Source: Symbiodinium kawagutii
Lineage: Eukaryota; Sar; Dinophyceae; Suessiales; Symbiodiniaceae
Reading direction: 5' to 3'
Assembly: GCA_009767595.1 (NCBI GenBank)
Contig: VSDK01017500.1
Location: 983,353 to 1,047,352 of the forward strand
DNA: 64,000 bases
Positions 1 to 10,510 of the stretch are shown here, in pieces. A model generated the notes under the pieces. That model did not search any database, had not been told where the DNA came from, and worked only from the letters and a program-made list of their open reading frames with translations. The stretch's first letter is position 1. Each line of letters opens with the position of its first letter. The translations under genes and the position numbers were made by a program.

Positions 1-64
1 TAGCTGGTAAATGGTCAATACTGAGGGATGATAACTAAGAATTATAGGGGATATATACCAACTA
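1..64 (+). repeat. Family F short inverted-repeat element, copy 1
   Basis: Family F is a unit of about 65 bp that starts TAGCTGGT and ends ATACCAGCTA, an inverted terminal repeat, with GGGGATA-type motifs inside. This copy starts at the window edge, has a degenerate right end (ATACCAACTA), and runs straight into a family B element. Confidence 0.5.
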
Positions 65-65
65 G

Positions 66-190
66 ATGGTTATGGGCCTGGGTCAATATTGACCAGCAAG
101 TTTATGGGTGGATAGTAACCAAAAATAATAGTGGGAAAGCAATGGTAAATGATGGGGGAACCAGGGGTACCTGAGTTTGATCCACAGCTA
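66..190 (+). repeat. Family B short inverted-repeat element, copy 1
   Basis: Family B is about 115-125 bp with terminal inverted repeats of the form TGGC(T/A)(A/G)TGGGTCAA. The interior contains AATGGTTAATGATGGGGAACCAGGGGTAC. No coding capacity is seen, so it would be a non-autonomous MITE-like element. This copy has diverged ends (TGGTTATGGGCC and TTTGATCCACAGC). Confidence 0.55.
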
Positions 191-950
191 ACTGATGGCT
201 GGGTCAAGGGCTGGGTGAATCGATTGTTTTCTGGGCAGCGGTGGTGAGTGGCTTCCACGGCTTCTGTCTCTTCTGTGATTTCAAATGCCCAAGCTTTCGA
301 CAGGATTTTTTTGGATAGAGACCGCAGGGCAGAAATAGTATATGGTGTTTTCCACACCCCGAGTCAGCATGAGTCAGCATCAGTATTCAGCATTTCCTCT
401 GGTGGGAATGTGCAAAGATCTTTTTGAGGGAGCTCCCAAATAATTTTTCTATTGTCCCATGTTTTCATACTCGTACGGGTATATTCATAAACAGTGATAA
501 CCTCCCCAAACAGTACCTTACGTTGACAGTTGATGATAGTTTCCAAACATTTGGTAACCCACCGATTAAGCACAGGAACACCCCGATGAAAGCCCAGCGG
601 CTCATCTAGGCAGGTCATCTAGTGCCCAGAATCTCCGTTCCTCACATAGTTGGGGCGATCGCACAAAGGTGGCACCATCACCACTGAACCGCGGCCAATC
701 TGCTTGCGCTTGCCATGCACCTGGCTTGGAACGTAGCTGGCCGGTCATCCCAGAAGCTGACGGGACTTGAACCTCCACTAAGGTGCCCCATCCGCACCTC
801 GGATTTCAACAATTTAGCATTGAATAAGAAATCATGACCAATTAGCTAATAGTCATTTTTCTGAATCATCCATTAGTCTGAATCAACAAGCATCAACTAG
901 TGGACCGCTACCATCAACTAGTCTGGATGGTTCATCTTTACCTCATCATT
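191..950. other. No recognisable gene; small GC-rich island near 620-800
   Basis: Short open frames on both strands between 191 and 618 have no recognisable motif and no supporting splice sites. The 620-800 island contains a tRNA T-loop-like string but no cloverleaf. The rest is AT-rich sequence with CATCAACTAG-type simple repeats. Confidence 0.4.
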
Positions 951-1053
951 TGGGTGTTTCTCAAGCCATAGGGGTACCCCCAGTTATCATCCAATGTTTG
1001 TCATTTCTAGTAATAAACCAACCATTTTTGTAGGTTCCCTATTGGGAGAAAGC
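951..1053 (+). repeat. Family A short inverted-repeat element, copy 1
   Basis: Family A is the main repeat of the window. It is about 100-115 bp with terminal inverted repeats GGTGTTTCTCAAAATAGGGG and the reverse, followed internally by TACCCC and a core reading AAATCATCC, AACCATTTATAGTAATAAACC and AACCATTTTTGGGG. It has no ORF and fits a MITE-type element, a guess based on structure only. The plus strand is defined here by the AAATCATCC-first core. This copy begins TGGGTGTTTCTCAAGCCATA and ends in a degenerate right repeat. Confidence 0.75.
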
Positions 1054-1418
1054 CTCATATAACTCATATTTTCGCGAGGCTGGGGTTAGAACCATGGCTA
1101 TAAATCAACCGTATACTAAGAAACCACCATATAGTAGTTTCCAACCACTATTGTTGTTGGATGATATCCCCTGTTATAAACCATTATAATCCCCTATGAA
1201 ACCATCTAAGAAACCACCCTTTTTTCCCCAAGCGTTGGGTGGTCAGACCACGGCGCAACGTCACCGCGCGCAGGTGGGATCCACGATGCGAGGGGCTCCC
1301 TGGCCAGTGAGGAAGCCCAGCGTGCCGTCGTAAGCGATGCGATGGGTCGGCGTTGCGGTGATGGTTTCGAGGGGGAGGTGTTGGTCGTTGCGTCGTTGCG
1401 GATTGCTATGGGTCATAT
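1054..1418. other. No recognisable gene; GC-rich island 1225-1400
   Basis: Mostly ATAGTAGTTTCCAACC-type AT-rich sequence, then a GC-rich stretch at 1225-1400 that could hide a short exon. No frame in it gives a motif I recognise. Confidence 0.35.
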
Positions 1419-1427
1419 AGCTGGTTT

Positions 1428-1482
1428 AATGATGGTTAATAGTAGGGGATGATAACTAGCAACTATAGGGATATACCAGCTA
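1428..1482 (+). repeat. Family F element, copy 2
   Basis: Complete copy with TAGCTGGTTT at the left and ATACCAGCTA at the right. It abuts the family B copy that follows, giving one F-B composite. Confidence 0.6.
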
Positions 1483-1486
1483 TATA

Positions 1487-1602
1487 TGGCTATGGGTCAA
1501 GCAGTTAACCAACCAATAATGGTGGATAATAACCAACAACCTATAGGGAAAACAATGGTTAATGGTGGGGAACCAGAGGTACGGGGTTTTGACCCACAGC
1601 CA
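1487..1602 (+). repeat. Family B element, copy 2
   Basis: Complete copy from TGGCTATGGGTCAA to TTTTGACCCACAGCCA. It is followed within two bases by a family A copy, so three element families stand end to end at 1428-1706. Confidence 0.7.
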
Positions 1603-1603
1603 T

Positions 1604-1706
1604 ATGGGTGTTTCTTGAAATAGGGGACCCCGAAAATGGTTGGTTTACTACCATAAATGATTAGTAATGGATGATTTGGGGGTACCCCTATTTTGAGAAA
1701 CACCAA
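1604..1706 (-). repeat. Family A element, copy 2
   Basis: Reverse-orientation core (ATGGTTGGTTTACTACCATAAATG, then GGATGATTTGGGGG), ending ATTTTGAGAAACACC. Both terminal repeats are good. Confidence 0.75.
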
Positions 1707-2480
1707 CATATCATCATATATCTAGGGGATAACAACAAACAAGAATGGGGATACACCAGCTACATGGCTATTTGATATCTGTACGTATACGTCAATTCAT
1801 GAGTCATATCGCCAATGGTTTACAACAGTTATACCCCAATTCATGGTTTATCACGGGTTGATGATGGTAATAACCATTGGTCCACAGTGGTTAAGTGTTG
1901 ATATTAGGGGATTTTGACCAACAAGAATAGCGAAGATGGATGACAATCCTAAGAGTGAAGGACCAGTTGGATCCCTTATGGGATGTTCATCCGCGGTAAA
2001 ACGTCTGGTAAAACCGTCCTTCCTTGGTTCCTTCCCCGTTAGCTGTCGGCGCCCGACTTGAAGCACGACAAGGGGCGGGTCTCGGCCCTTGAAACTATGG
2101 TAGTGTAATTCCCCCATGTCACCACGAAGCTTTCTGACTCAAGGGGTTCGTTATGGATCAAACTATACAGTAATCACATTTGCCTGTGAACACATCATTC
2201 ATGCTCAATCATTATGGATCAAACATGTTGGTGATTATTCCCTGTTAAACATTATTGATATCAACCATCATCGATCAACCATTATAAAGCATTATTGGCA
2301 ATTATTGATCCATTCTCAACCATCAAAAAACCCTATGGATCAATCATGTTGGTTGTTATCCCCTACTTCCAAGCACTTGGTGGATCCGGCCTCTCACCAA
2401 GGAGTTTGCTCCAATTTGGCTGAAGCAGGCGGCCAATGCTGGAGATTTCTGCTACCCCAAAGAGTGTGGGATATGGCTGT
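1707..2480. other. Repeat-derived sequence, no supported gene
   Basis: Open frames of 88 codons (minus) and 128 codons (plus) meet here, but both are built from CATCATCGATCAACC-like repeats and show no domain. I do not call them. Confidence 0.4.
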
Positions 2481-2706
2481 GGGTTACCCACTGGCAAACT
2501 AACATGGCAATGTTAGTTTTACCAGTGATAAACCCACTAACATGGCAATGGCGAATCCAGTGGGTAAATGTTAGTTTACATGGTAACCCACTGGTAAACT
2601 TACATGGGTAAACCCACCGGTAAAATCCACCATTTTGTTGGAAAACCCTGGCAAAAGACCATTTATGGTGGATTTTCGGTTGCCATGTTAGTTTACCAGA
2701 GGGTAA
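2481..2706. repeat. Family C foldback element, copy 1 (rearranged)
   Basis: Family C has termini TTACCCTCTGGTAAACTAACATGGCAATGG and the reverse complement ending AGTTTACCAGAGGGTAAC. This copy has two extra internal partial ends (near 2520 and 2585), as if two elements nested or recombined, making it about twice the usual 110 bp. Confidence 0.65.
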
Positions 2707-2781
2707 CTAGGATTAACCAGCAGTTATGATAGAACTTGAGTTAGACCTACTTAGTAACCAGCCAACCTAACTAACTTTACT

Positions 2782-2900
2782 TGGCTGTGGGTCAGTTCAC
2801 CCTTAGTCCCCCTGGTTCCCCTATCAATAACCATTGTTTTCCCTATTGTTGGTGGTGGTTATGCCCCATTAGTTGGTTCATTAATGTTGGCCCATAGCCA
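2782..2900 (-). repeat. Family B element, copy 3
   Basis: Inverted copy from TTGGCTGTGGGTCAGTTCACC to GGCCCATAGCCA. The interior reads CCCTGGTTCCCC and ATTGTTTTCCCTA, the complement of the forward copies. Confidence 0.65.
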
Positions 2901-3177
2901 TATTAGAGCCTTGGTCTTGTCAGAGTAGCGGAGACTCAAGTCCCCCAACTCTGGTGAGTGTTCCATTCAGCCGATGCCAGTGCGGTGCATTGCACTGGCT
3001 GACGCTGCACTGGAACTGATGCTTGGGTTTTGTGAGAAGAAACTGGGATTAGGAGTTTGCTTTCCGTGGATTCGGAATTTCGCGGTTGGTACGACAGATC
3101 GAGATTGAGAATTACTACTTCGATATTAGAAGGTGGTGCCCCCTGGTGATAGCAAAGTTAAGTCATGGCTAGGATAT

Positions 3178-3242
3178 CCATCCATCCATCCATCCATCCA
3201 TCCATCCATCCATCCATCCATCCATCCATCCATCCATCCACC
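3178..3242 (+). repeat. (CCAT)n microsatellite
   Basis: About sixteen perfect tandem CCAT units. Confidence 0.95.
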
Positions 3243-3326
3243 TATGCAAACCGCCATTATCAACCACTTTCAACCATTGATCAACCAGTATGGTATACTA
3301 TCCACCATTTGCAATTGTTGTCATAG

Positions 3327-3444
3327 GTTACCCTCTGGTAAACTAACATGACAATGGAACATCCACCAGTTTATTCGGAAATCGCTGGGAAATCATCCAT
3401 TTATAGTCGATTTTCAATTGCCATGTTAGTTTACCGGAGGGTAG
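3327..3444. repeat. Family C foldback element, copy 2
   Basis: The cleanest family C copy. GGTTACCCTCTGGTAAACTA at the left pairs with TAGTTTACCGGAGGGTAGCC at the right. The 30-bp arms also share the CATGNCAATGGAAnATC motif. Confidence 0.8.
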
Positions 3445-4115
3445 CCACTCTGAATCATGATCGTTATGAACACCCTCGGTTCGGAGCATGGATCGCAGCG
3501 CAGGATAGTCGCGTCTCGATCTGCAAGCAAGGAGGAGAGGAGGCCGACAGCTGCCACTTCCAGGCTACCCTGGTTTATGGTGGTCAATTGATGGTTACTT
3601 GAAGGTTGATTGATGGCCACTGCTTAATTCATTATACCACCATGGTAATACCATGGTGACTGCATGTTGATGTACCAGCTGTTGATGCATCAGTGTCAGA
3701 TTTTTGTTGACTTTGGTTGATCTATGATTGATTGATGTTTAGTTGATGGTTGGTTGACTAAAAGTAGGGGTGACAATGGCTTTTTTTTGCATGTGCATGT
3801 GATTGCATCCGCTGCTCAGTGAGACATCAGAAACGTATGACCCACTGCAAAGGGGTGACAATGGCTGATCATTTCTTCCAATGCTAGAGGATGCTTTGAG
3901 CACGTCGAAGACCAAGCACCCCATCTAGAACCGTGTGTCTCGCAAGATTCCCGGGCTGATAACAATCAGTATACAGCTGTTATTGACCATCAATTAACCA
4001 CTATTCATGGTCAACATTGACCAGCTGCTGTTATTGATGACTGTCAATTAACCACTATTCATGACTACCATCAAATTAACCACTATTCACCAACATTAAC
4101 CCTGACTGAACCCAT
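3445..4115. other. No recognisable gene
   Basis: Contains a modest GC-rich stretch (3470-3590) and then GTTGATGGTTGAT-like and CCACTATTCATGG-like degenerate repeats. Nothing in any frame is recognisable. Confidence 0.4.
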
Positions 4116-4119
4116 ATGG

Positions 4120-4750
4120 GTCAACAGGGAGCACTTGATCCAACATCAGCTCCATCCAATAAAGCTGTAGCAACCGCGTTGCAGGTTGGCGCTGAAGTGG
4201 TTCCGGTGGGCAAAGAAGAAACGGCCCTGTCTCTGCGTGACTTGGACGCCCAGTTGGTGGTGGCTGGGGGTGCCTGGTGCTGCCGTGCTGGGCCTTGTGT
4301 GATTGGATTCTGGCTCAAAACTATGGGTGGTTGGAAGTATCCATGAAGAACTCCAGGAACTTGCTGCTTCTCCCCACCCGTTGGTGACCGACAGCTGATG
4401 GGTGTGCGAAGTCTGCGAAGTGCTGCGAAGTGCTGTACTGTCCAGTTCCTTATGCGGCTGGTGAAGCAAGCAGCCAGCAGCAACCGCATCCGTCGTGCAT
4501 CGGGTCCTGCGAGATTTTTCGAAGCGAAGTTGTGGCGCCTTCAGGACTGAATCCTTGAAGATGAGAGATGGTTCTCAACGACGCATCCCAAGGGACCATG
4601 AATGATCAGCTGGTTTTGGATCGGCTGGGGGAGCGAGGTGGAGTCTCCTTGTCGCCTCTCCAAGCGACTTGGAGCCACCAGATGGGTTTTTCAGCCGCAT
4701 GGCAGTGTGAGGATGAGGTTTATTCCAGTAATCTGTTTGCTTGTTGTTAA
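4120..4750 (+). other. Coding-like island, plus strand, unidentified
   Basis: A GC-richer block with non-repetitive composition. One plus frame (4140-4290) reads KAVATALQVGAEVVPVGKEE and onward. A second plus frame (4400-4555) contains FLMRLVKQAASSNRIRRA and ends in a stop near 4550. A third starts ATG at 4568 and reads MVLNDASQGTMNDQLVLDRL. They could be separate exons or one decayed gene. A minus frame of 122 codons is also open across 4121-4489, so strand is not certain. I do not recognise the protein. Confidence 0.3.
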
Positions 4751-4776
4751 ATGGACTCTATATATTGTTTCTGAAA

Positions 4777-5103
4777 CTACAAGAAGATGAGTTGACTGAT
4801 TATGGTAACCAAGTGGGCCAGGATGCAATCTTTGCCTGAGCCGTCGTCCAGTATCCTCGGATGATCATTCTTAGCAGCCAGCAGAACTAGTCCGACGCAA
4901 GACGGCGGCTTGCCTGTTTTCTGCTTAGGATCCACTACCGTCCACCATGGTTGAACGTATTCAATCATTGGTCCAGCATCACTCATCATCATGAACCCAC
5001 AAGCTCCTAAGCAGATGGTTCTCCAACTAGATACCTGGCTATATCCCCAGCGACATCCCTGTTGGTACCCTGGTTGCTTACATCCATGTGCTGATTTCTT
5101 CAA
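4777..5103 (-). CDS. Candidate exon of an unidentified minus-strand gene
   Basis: The minus frame stays open for 108 codons and has ordinary protein composition, unlike the surrounding repeats. It contains MIEYVQPWWTVVDPKQKTGK and, further on, VGLVLLAAKNDHPRILDDGS. The plus frames over the same bases are broken by stops. A possible acceptor (CTTAG) lies just 5' of the GACGFMMMSD segment on the minus strand, so the real exon may be only about 4840-5000. No family is recognised. Confidence 0.35.
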   Translation of the reverse strand: MKKSAHGCKQPGYQQGCRWGYSQVSSWRTICLGACGFMMMSDAGPMIEYVQPWWTVVDPKQKTGKPPSCVGLVLLAAKNDHPRILDDGSGKDCILAHLVTIISQLIFL

Positions 5104-5270
5104 CTAATCCATGTCATTTTTCAATTTCATTGAATACATGAATCAGTATACTATTGCATCAATTCTATCAACATACAATTCGTATACTATTATATTGGTG
5201 TACTATTGCACCCAACTATATATAACAATTTGTATATTCGTATGTATGCCACTATACTTCGAAAGTCATA

Positions 5271-5372
5271 TGGTGCTTTCTTGGAATAGGGGAACCCCCC
5301 ACATCATCCAAAGCTAACCATTTATAGGTGACAAACGAACCATTTTTTGGGTCCCTTATTTTGAGAAACCAG
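5271..5372 (+). repeat. Family A element, copy 3
   Basis: The left repeat is worn (TGGTGCTTTCTTGGAATAGG) and the right repeat intact (TTATTTTGAGAAACC). Confidence 0.65.
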
Positions 5373-5871
5373 CATATAATGGCTCATGATGCTTTCGCTG
5401 TTGTTGGTCATCTTGTTGTGAATCCATCGTCATGATGAGAACCACTTACGAAAGTCATGTACCAACAGTATCACGAAGTTGCTACATTATACCAACTCCC
5501 ACTCCTTGATATCTTGTTAAACCACCATGTATCACTAGTATGCCCAACTTCCACATGTAAACTCCAGAACGAGTCCTCGTCCGCCGAGGCGCCAAGCACG
5601 CGATCGCGGCCGCGCGACTTTTGAATCTTCTCTTGGCGGAGGGCGAAGGCGCTCTGCGACGGCAGGGTGGTCGAATTGGAAGCTGGAAATCCAGCTGGTT
5701 TGGGTGGTCTTTATAGAGGCTAGATAGGGGTTATAAGCATTGGTAGATTGTACAATAGGGGTTCATATAAGGGTTATATAGTGATAATACGGTTTTCTAG
5801 GGGTTGTGACCACTAATAATAGTTGCCAATGAGGGATGATAAACAACAGCAATGCTTAAACGACTACTGGT
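5373..5871. other. No supported gene; GC island 5570-5690
   Basis: The 5570-5690 island (GAGGCGCCAAGCACGCGATC and so on) could be a short exon, but no frame is recognisable. Around it lie GGGTTATA-type AT-rich repeats. Confidence 0.35.
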
Positions 5872-5965
5872 CGGTGGTTTGATTGAATTTTCTATTTTCC
5901 TGCACGTAGTACCAAATGGTTGGGTGGTTGACAAGCATATTTTTCAAAGGGGTGGTTCAACTACC
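5872..5965 (+). repeat. Family D element, copy 1
   Basis: Family D is about 90-100 bp. It starts TTGGTGGTTTGATTGACATTTT, carries TTTTCCCTAGTAATGAT and GGTTGGTTGAC inside, and ends GGGGTGGTTCAACCACCAAC. This copy has a short insertion-like divergence after TTTTCC. Confidence 0.65.
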
Positions 5966-6360
5966 GGATTTTTGCTGTTCATTGGCTGAGGATGATGGTT
6001 GATTTATGGCTTCGTCCATCATTCACACGTGGGGATGTAAAAAGATGATGGTTAGTGCTGATGATGAATGACAATGATGGGCGATCACCACTATGTCTTG
6101 TATAGTGGTTCACCTACAATGTGTGTGTTTTATGAGAACGACATATCGTTACAGTAGGGACAGTTGGTCAGTAGTTGGTTGCAAACATGTCTTATTACAA
6201 TGTCTTCAGTCCCCACCGAATCGCCAGTTTGCCGCAAGGGTTTTCGATCTGGGCCAATACACGCGTTGGACAGACCCGGGTAGTTCCAAGCATCCTTCTA
6301 AGGACTCTAAAGACTAATTATTCTGTTCTTCACCTAATGGCCAATGCTGCTTGATGATAG
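5966..6360. other. No supported gene
   Basis: A 74-codon plus frame (6093-6317) contains FAARVFDLGQYTRWTDPGSS, which has normal composition and may mark a short exon near 6215-6315. It has no recognised motif. The rest is GATGATGG-rich repeat. Confidence 0.3.
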
Positions 6361-6432
6361 TCAATTAAAGGTATTAATCATTTATAGTAGTAAATCAACA
6401 TTTTTTTGGGTTCCCTCTGTTGAGAAACCACC
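6361..6432 (+). repeat. Family A element, copy 4 (right half only)
   Basis: Only the 3' half (TTTATAGTAGTAAATCAAC to TGTTGAGAAACCACC) is recognisable. Confidence 0.55.
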
Positions 6433-6562
6433 AAATGATGGTTGTTGATCCTTGGTTGATTGTTCAATGGTGGCAAATAGCATCTTTTCTTGCGACATCG
6501 ACGGTCGGCTGCAACTGCATGTTGCCCGGTTCAAGATGAGATTTCATGGTGGTGGCGCTAAA

Positions 6563-6683
6563 TGGCAATGGGTCAGTTTACCCTTAGTCCCCCTGGTTCC
6601 CCCATCATTAACCAGGCTGTTTTCCCTATTGTGATTGGTTATTCTCCCCCTAGTACTGTTGGTTAACTGCTTGACCCACAGCC
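6563..6683 (-). repeat. Family B element, copy 4
   Basis: From TGGCAATGGGTCAGTTTACC to TTGACCCACAGCCA, with the CCCCTGGTTCCCCCATC core in reverse orientation. Confidence 0.7.
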
Positions 6684-6735
6684 AACTTTGTGTGGTTGTA
6701 TGTGGTTGTTGCCTTGTATTTCTGCCTTTTTGAAT

Positions 6736-6924
6736 CTAGTGCTGGCTACGGACCCACACATGGTAGATGGTTTCAGCCATATTTTTTCGAGTTGCCTCGC
6801 CAGAGCGTTGATTTTGATAGGGAAACCTTCCAGGACCTTCGGCTACACCATGAGTGAAGCCATGTGAAGCCCATAGGAAATTGAGTTTTTTCCGTCCTGA
6901 CATGATAACTAGATGGGTTATCAT
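6736..6924. other. Coding-like island, strand ambiguous
   Basis: The plus strand reads GRWFQPYFFELPRQSVDFDR near 6760-6830, and the minus strand reads KKLNFLWASHGFTHGVAEGP over the same bases. Both have plausible protein composition. This may be a real exon, but strand and identity cannot be settled here. Confidence 0.25.
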
Positions 6925-7270
6925 CCGTTAAACATTGGGAGAGATTTGGTCTTGAATACCTACAGAAGTTGTTATGAAACAAGATTCAACATTACTGTTT
7001 GACCATTGTCCAGTATGATTGTGATGATCAATCAAGTGCCTTCACAATACATGCTTAGTGGCTAAACAACTCTTCAATAAAATTGTTCATTACACATTGT
7101 ATCACATTGTTATTGAAGATCAGGCACCTAGTCGTAGTTGACCATGTCGCACAGGTGCTTTACCGAAGCTTGAAGCCGTGCCGAATGAGAGAATCCCAGA
7201 GACAGAGGCCATGTGATCCGACTAGAACGAACAGTCATCCAGGCGGATTAGAACGGTGAGCAACACCACG

Positions 7271-7378
7271 TGGTGGTGTCTCAAAATAGAGGACCCCAAA
7301 TCTGGTTGGTTGGTTGCTGTAAATTGTTCATAGTTAAACTTGATGGCTTGGGGGTATTCTTATTTTGAGAAAGACCCA
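7271..7378 (-). repeat. Family A element, copy 5
   Basis: Reverse core. The left end is TGGTGGTGTCTCAAAATAGA and the right end TTATTTTGAGAAAGACCC. Confidence 0.7.
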
Positions 7379-7594
7379 TGTGAATCCTCCAAGTTTTAGG
7401 CAACGGAGCATGGTTTGTAGAACCTTGGGGAACCTCCGGGGTACCAGTTGGTCGATCATGGGATTCAACTTGATTCAACAGTTTTTTGCCATGAGCTGAC
7501 CGAGGGCTACCTCCTAGTGTGATGGCGCCCTGTGGTGGTTCGAAACATATGGGAATCTCAAGGTGGTTGTTATCACCGAAAAGCAGTAGACTCA

Positions 7595-7773
7595 GTAGAG
7601 TTTACTCTTGGGTGTGCCACGAGTACCAATTCTTTGTGCCATTGCAAGTCGCTCATCCATATGGGTTAACTGATGCAAAGTGTCGCCGAAAACGCATGCC
7701 AAGAGAGGGTCAGAATTTCTTCATGTTCGGGATTGGGGCACAGGTTTTTGACAGATTTGTTAGGAAGAAATGA
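7595..7773 (+). CDS. Candidate terminal exon of an unidentified gene
   Basis: The plus frame from about 7595 reads VYSWVCHEYQFFVPLQVAHP, then the basic stretch DAKCRRKRMPREGQ, and ends FGIGAQVFDRFVRKK before a stop at 7771-7773. Composition is protein-like and unlike the flanking repeats. The start is unknown; a splice acceptor rather than an ATG is likely. No family is recognised. Confidence 0.35.
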
Positions 7774-8121
7774 AGAAATTGTTAGATCCCACTGTTGAGC
7801 CTAAAACCTATATATATATATATATAAAGTCCTATTTATGTAGATAGTTGATGAGCCAAACGTTTGAGACAAGTGACCAATAGTAATTACTGAGGCTCCC
7901 ACGAGGAAAGCTCCTGGTATCACCAGGAATTTGTGTGAAAATGTGGGTGATGCGACCTCAACTTCAGTAAGGTTTTTGTAGGGTACCCTCCTGGAAAGTA
8001 ACGTAGACCCTACCAAAAGGGTATCCCAACAGGAAACTGATCTTCTAATCCCTATTTGGAGGGGCCATGTTATTTTCCAGGAGTGTAACACCTAGGGCCA
8101 TAAACTCAACCACATAGAACA
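7774..8121. other. No supported gene; short (TA)n at about 7811-7826
   Basis: A 96-codon minus frame crosses this stretch (7801-8091) but has no recognisable motif. A short TA run sits at its start. Confidence 0.35.
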
Positions 8122-8244
8122 CTTACCCTCTGGTAAACTAACCTGGCAATGGAAAATCTAGCATTTACTCTTGTTTTCGCAGGGTTTCACGAAGTAGAAT
8201 ATGGTCACAATCCAGCTAGCCAGGTTAGGGACTACCGGAGGGCA
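8122..8244. repeat. Family C foldback element, copy 3
   Basis: The left arm CTTACCCTCTGGTAAACTAA pairs with the right arm ending GACTACCGGAGGGCAG. The loop is longer and more diverged than in copy 2. Confidence 0.65.
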
Positions 8245-9129
8245 GATGGGCGTTGGAGACCACTTAGATGCTAACTCCAAAGCTTGGAAGCATCGCGGAC
8301 AAAGCCGCGGAGCCTACGCCATGGCAATCAGCGACCGAAGATTGTGACCCAGCCTTCACCAACAGATAAATGGTGGGTTTGAGGGGACCCTGCAAGTTAT
8401 GGATGGTTGATTAATGTGAATGATTTATGACTTGGATGATTGAGGGGGGCTTCCCCTGTGACTACAGAACCATCCGCGTGCAATGTCCTCCAACTGAGAG
8501 CAAAGTTGGTGAACAGAACTAGAGTAACGACTAGTTATTTATGCGAGGACCAGCTTGTTCGCTCAAATAAAATAGATCTAAGCCGCCGAGGGGTTACCAC
8601 AGTTAACCTGTGGATGACCCGCTGGCTGCGGAAATTGCAAACCAGCTGCAACGCAACAACAATCAATCAGCACCTCTTGGAATCACTTGAGTCAAACCTT
8701 GGGTTCTCTTGGATTTCCTGATGATTATTGATGATTAGTTTCTTGGAACCCCCTTGATCTGCGTGGGAACCCACCTATCGGATCAACGTTAGAAGGAATT
8801 TGCAGCTGAAGTGTGGTGTTTTGGATTGCCATTCCCTTTGAAGCATTGTGCTAGCCATCGCGAGTAGCCGTCATCAGCAAACTTCACCAACAATTAGCAA
8901 TGTTTTTGTATTATCATGTACAGCCAAGGTTGGCAGTGGTTTATCACTATGGCTAGTTACATCACTATTTTTTGCCCGATACCCCTGCGGTTATTGATGG
9001 TTTTCGTAAACTATCCACATATCAAGAATCCGAACTATCCTCAACTATCACCAGCCGACCACAGTATAGACAATCCACAAAAACAGTGGTGTGGCCGTGT
9101 TTTTCTATTTGATTCAATTGTTGTCCATT
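8245..9129. other. No supported gene
   Basis: A 93-codon plus frame at 8440-8721 has fairly normal composition (QLRAKLVNRTRVTTSYLCED) but no motif. An 80-codon plus frame at 8916-9158 is repeat-like. Nothing here is firm. Confidence 0.3.
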
Positions 9130-9248
9130 TGAGTGTTTCTCAAAATAGGGACCCCTAAACCATCCACTTTTTTGATCATGAGCAGTAAGAACCAATATCA
9201 ATCATTAGTAGCAATAACCATCCATTTGTTGAGGGTTCCCCCACCCAT
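9130..9248 (+). repeat. Family A element, copy 6
   Basis: Left end GAGTGTTTCTCAAAATAGGG is good. The core is partly duplicated (AATATCAATCATTAGTAGCAA) and the right repeat is lost after GGGTTCCCC. Confidence 0.6.
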
Positions 9249-9850
9249 GTGATTCTCATCAACGGTTACCAGTTCTGAGTTATCGAACGACGAGTGTAAC
9301 CAGGTCCAGATCTAGCTGCGGCTACACGGCTACCCTTGGAAGTGGAGAATCCGTTACGATTTCCAACCTGGGTGGATTATAGCTACTACCTTAGCTTTTT
9401 AGGCTTTTTGGGATATGATTGATTTATCATATAGCCACTAAAAGTTAGACTTTCAGCAAGGGATCTAAAAGCCACCAAGTAACGATTTCTGGTTGTAACA
9501 GGGCCCAAGTTGTTGCTGTTCATACCTACCACCATTTTTTTCACCATTGATGCACCGCCAACAGACATTAACGCACCACTAGTGGTTTAACCATTATTCT
9601 ACAACATAGCTATCAGAGTTTCTACATCCCTATTTGGCTGTTTGTCCAATTGGGTGACCTCTTTACTGTCACCGATTCATCATCTAAACAGATTACAGCA
9701 TGGGATGATTCGGAGAAACCTAATATTCATGGCCATCATTACACCACAATTTACTCATCATTAGACCTGTCGTGAACCATCATTGTTATTTTATTCACCA
9801 TTATTAATTAATCATAGCTATTCTTCGATGGTTAGTAGGTACCAACATTT
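9249..9850. other. No recognisable gene
   Basis: AT-rich non-coding sequence with CCATTATTC-type motifs. I see nothing else in it. Confidence 0.4.
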
Positions 9851-9951
9851 GATGGTTTCTCAAAATTGGGGACCCCCCAAATCATTCAATATTGACCATT
9901 CATAGCAATAAGCCAACCATTTTTGCAGGGTCCCAATTTTGAGACACCACC
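9851..9951 (+). repeat. Family A element, copy 7
   Basis: From GATGGTTTCTCAAAATTGGG to CCAATTTTGAGACACCACC, complete. Confidence 0.75.
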
Positions 9952-10372
9952 ATATATCTTCGATAATCCCTATGAAACCACCATTCCGTTCATGAAATAC
10001 TCGTAACGCTCATTTATGGACAACCAAAGGGGTTTGTCCATATCAATCCATGATTAAATTATATTCAACCCTAGAAACCCATTATGATTCCATACAAGAC
10101 CATAATGAATCATATATAGTCAACCCATAATTAACCACAGTCAACCCTATTTATGGAATGAATCATAGTCAACCCCTAGAAAATCCCCTGGATACCTCTA
10201 TTTATGGACAGCCCCCTTGGGTTATTCCTCAACCATAGCTGTTGCTGGTGGCTCTTTCCAGGCTCCCAGGCAAATTGACCTCAAGTGGGACGAGGACGGC
10301 GGAGGTAAAGAATGCTGAGCCGAGGTCAAGGGTGCATATATACAGAACCATATATCAACGACCATACACATA
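9952..10372. other. Degenerate repeat sequence
   Basis: Alternating AACCCTATTTATGG and AATCATAGTCAACC units, with a small GC-rich patch at 10240-10330. No gene is seen. Confidence 0.4.
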
Positions 10373-10510
10373 TGAATGTATATATATATATATTTATACA
10401 TAATTATATATTTAAATAGAGATATATTTAGATATATATATATAGATGAATATGGATATAGATAGAAAATATAGATATAGATAAAGATATAGATATAGGT
10501 ATGCATATAT
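10373..10510. repeat. (TA)n/(GATATA)n low-complexity tract
   Basis: Runs of TATATA and GATATAGATA repeats. The open frames rich in I, Y and K across it are compositional artefacts. Confidence 0.9.

Noticed and set aside
745-800. tRNA-like T-loop string on the minus strand (GGTTCAAGTCCCG)
   Set aside because: The flanking bases do not pair as a T-stem, and no D-arm, anticodon arm or acceptor stem can be drawn around it.
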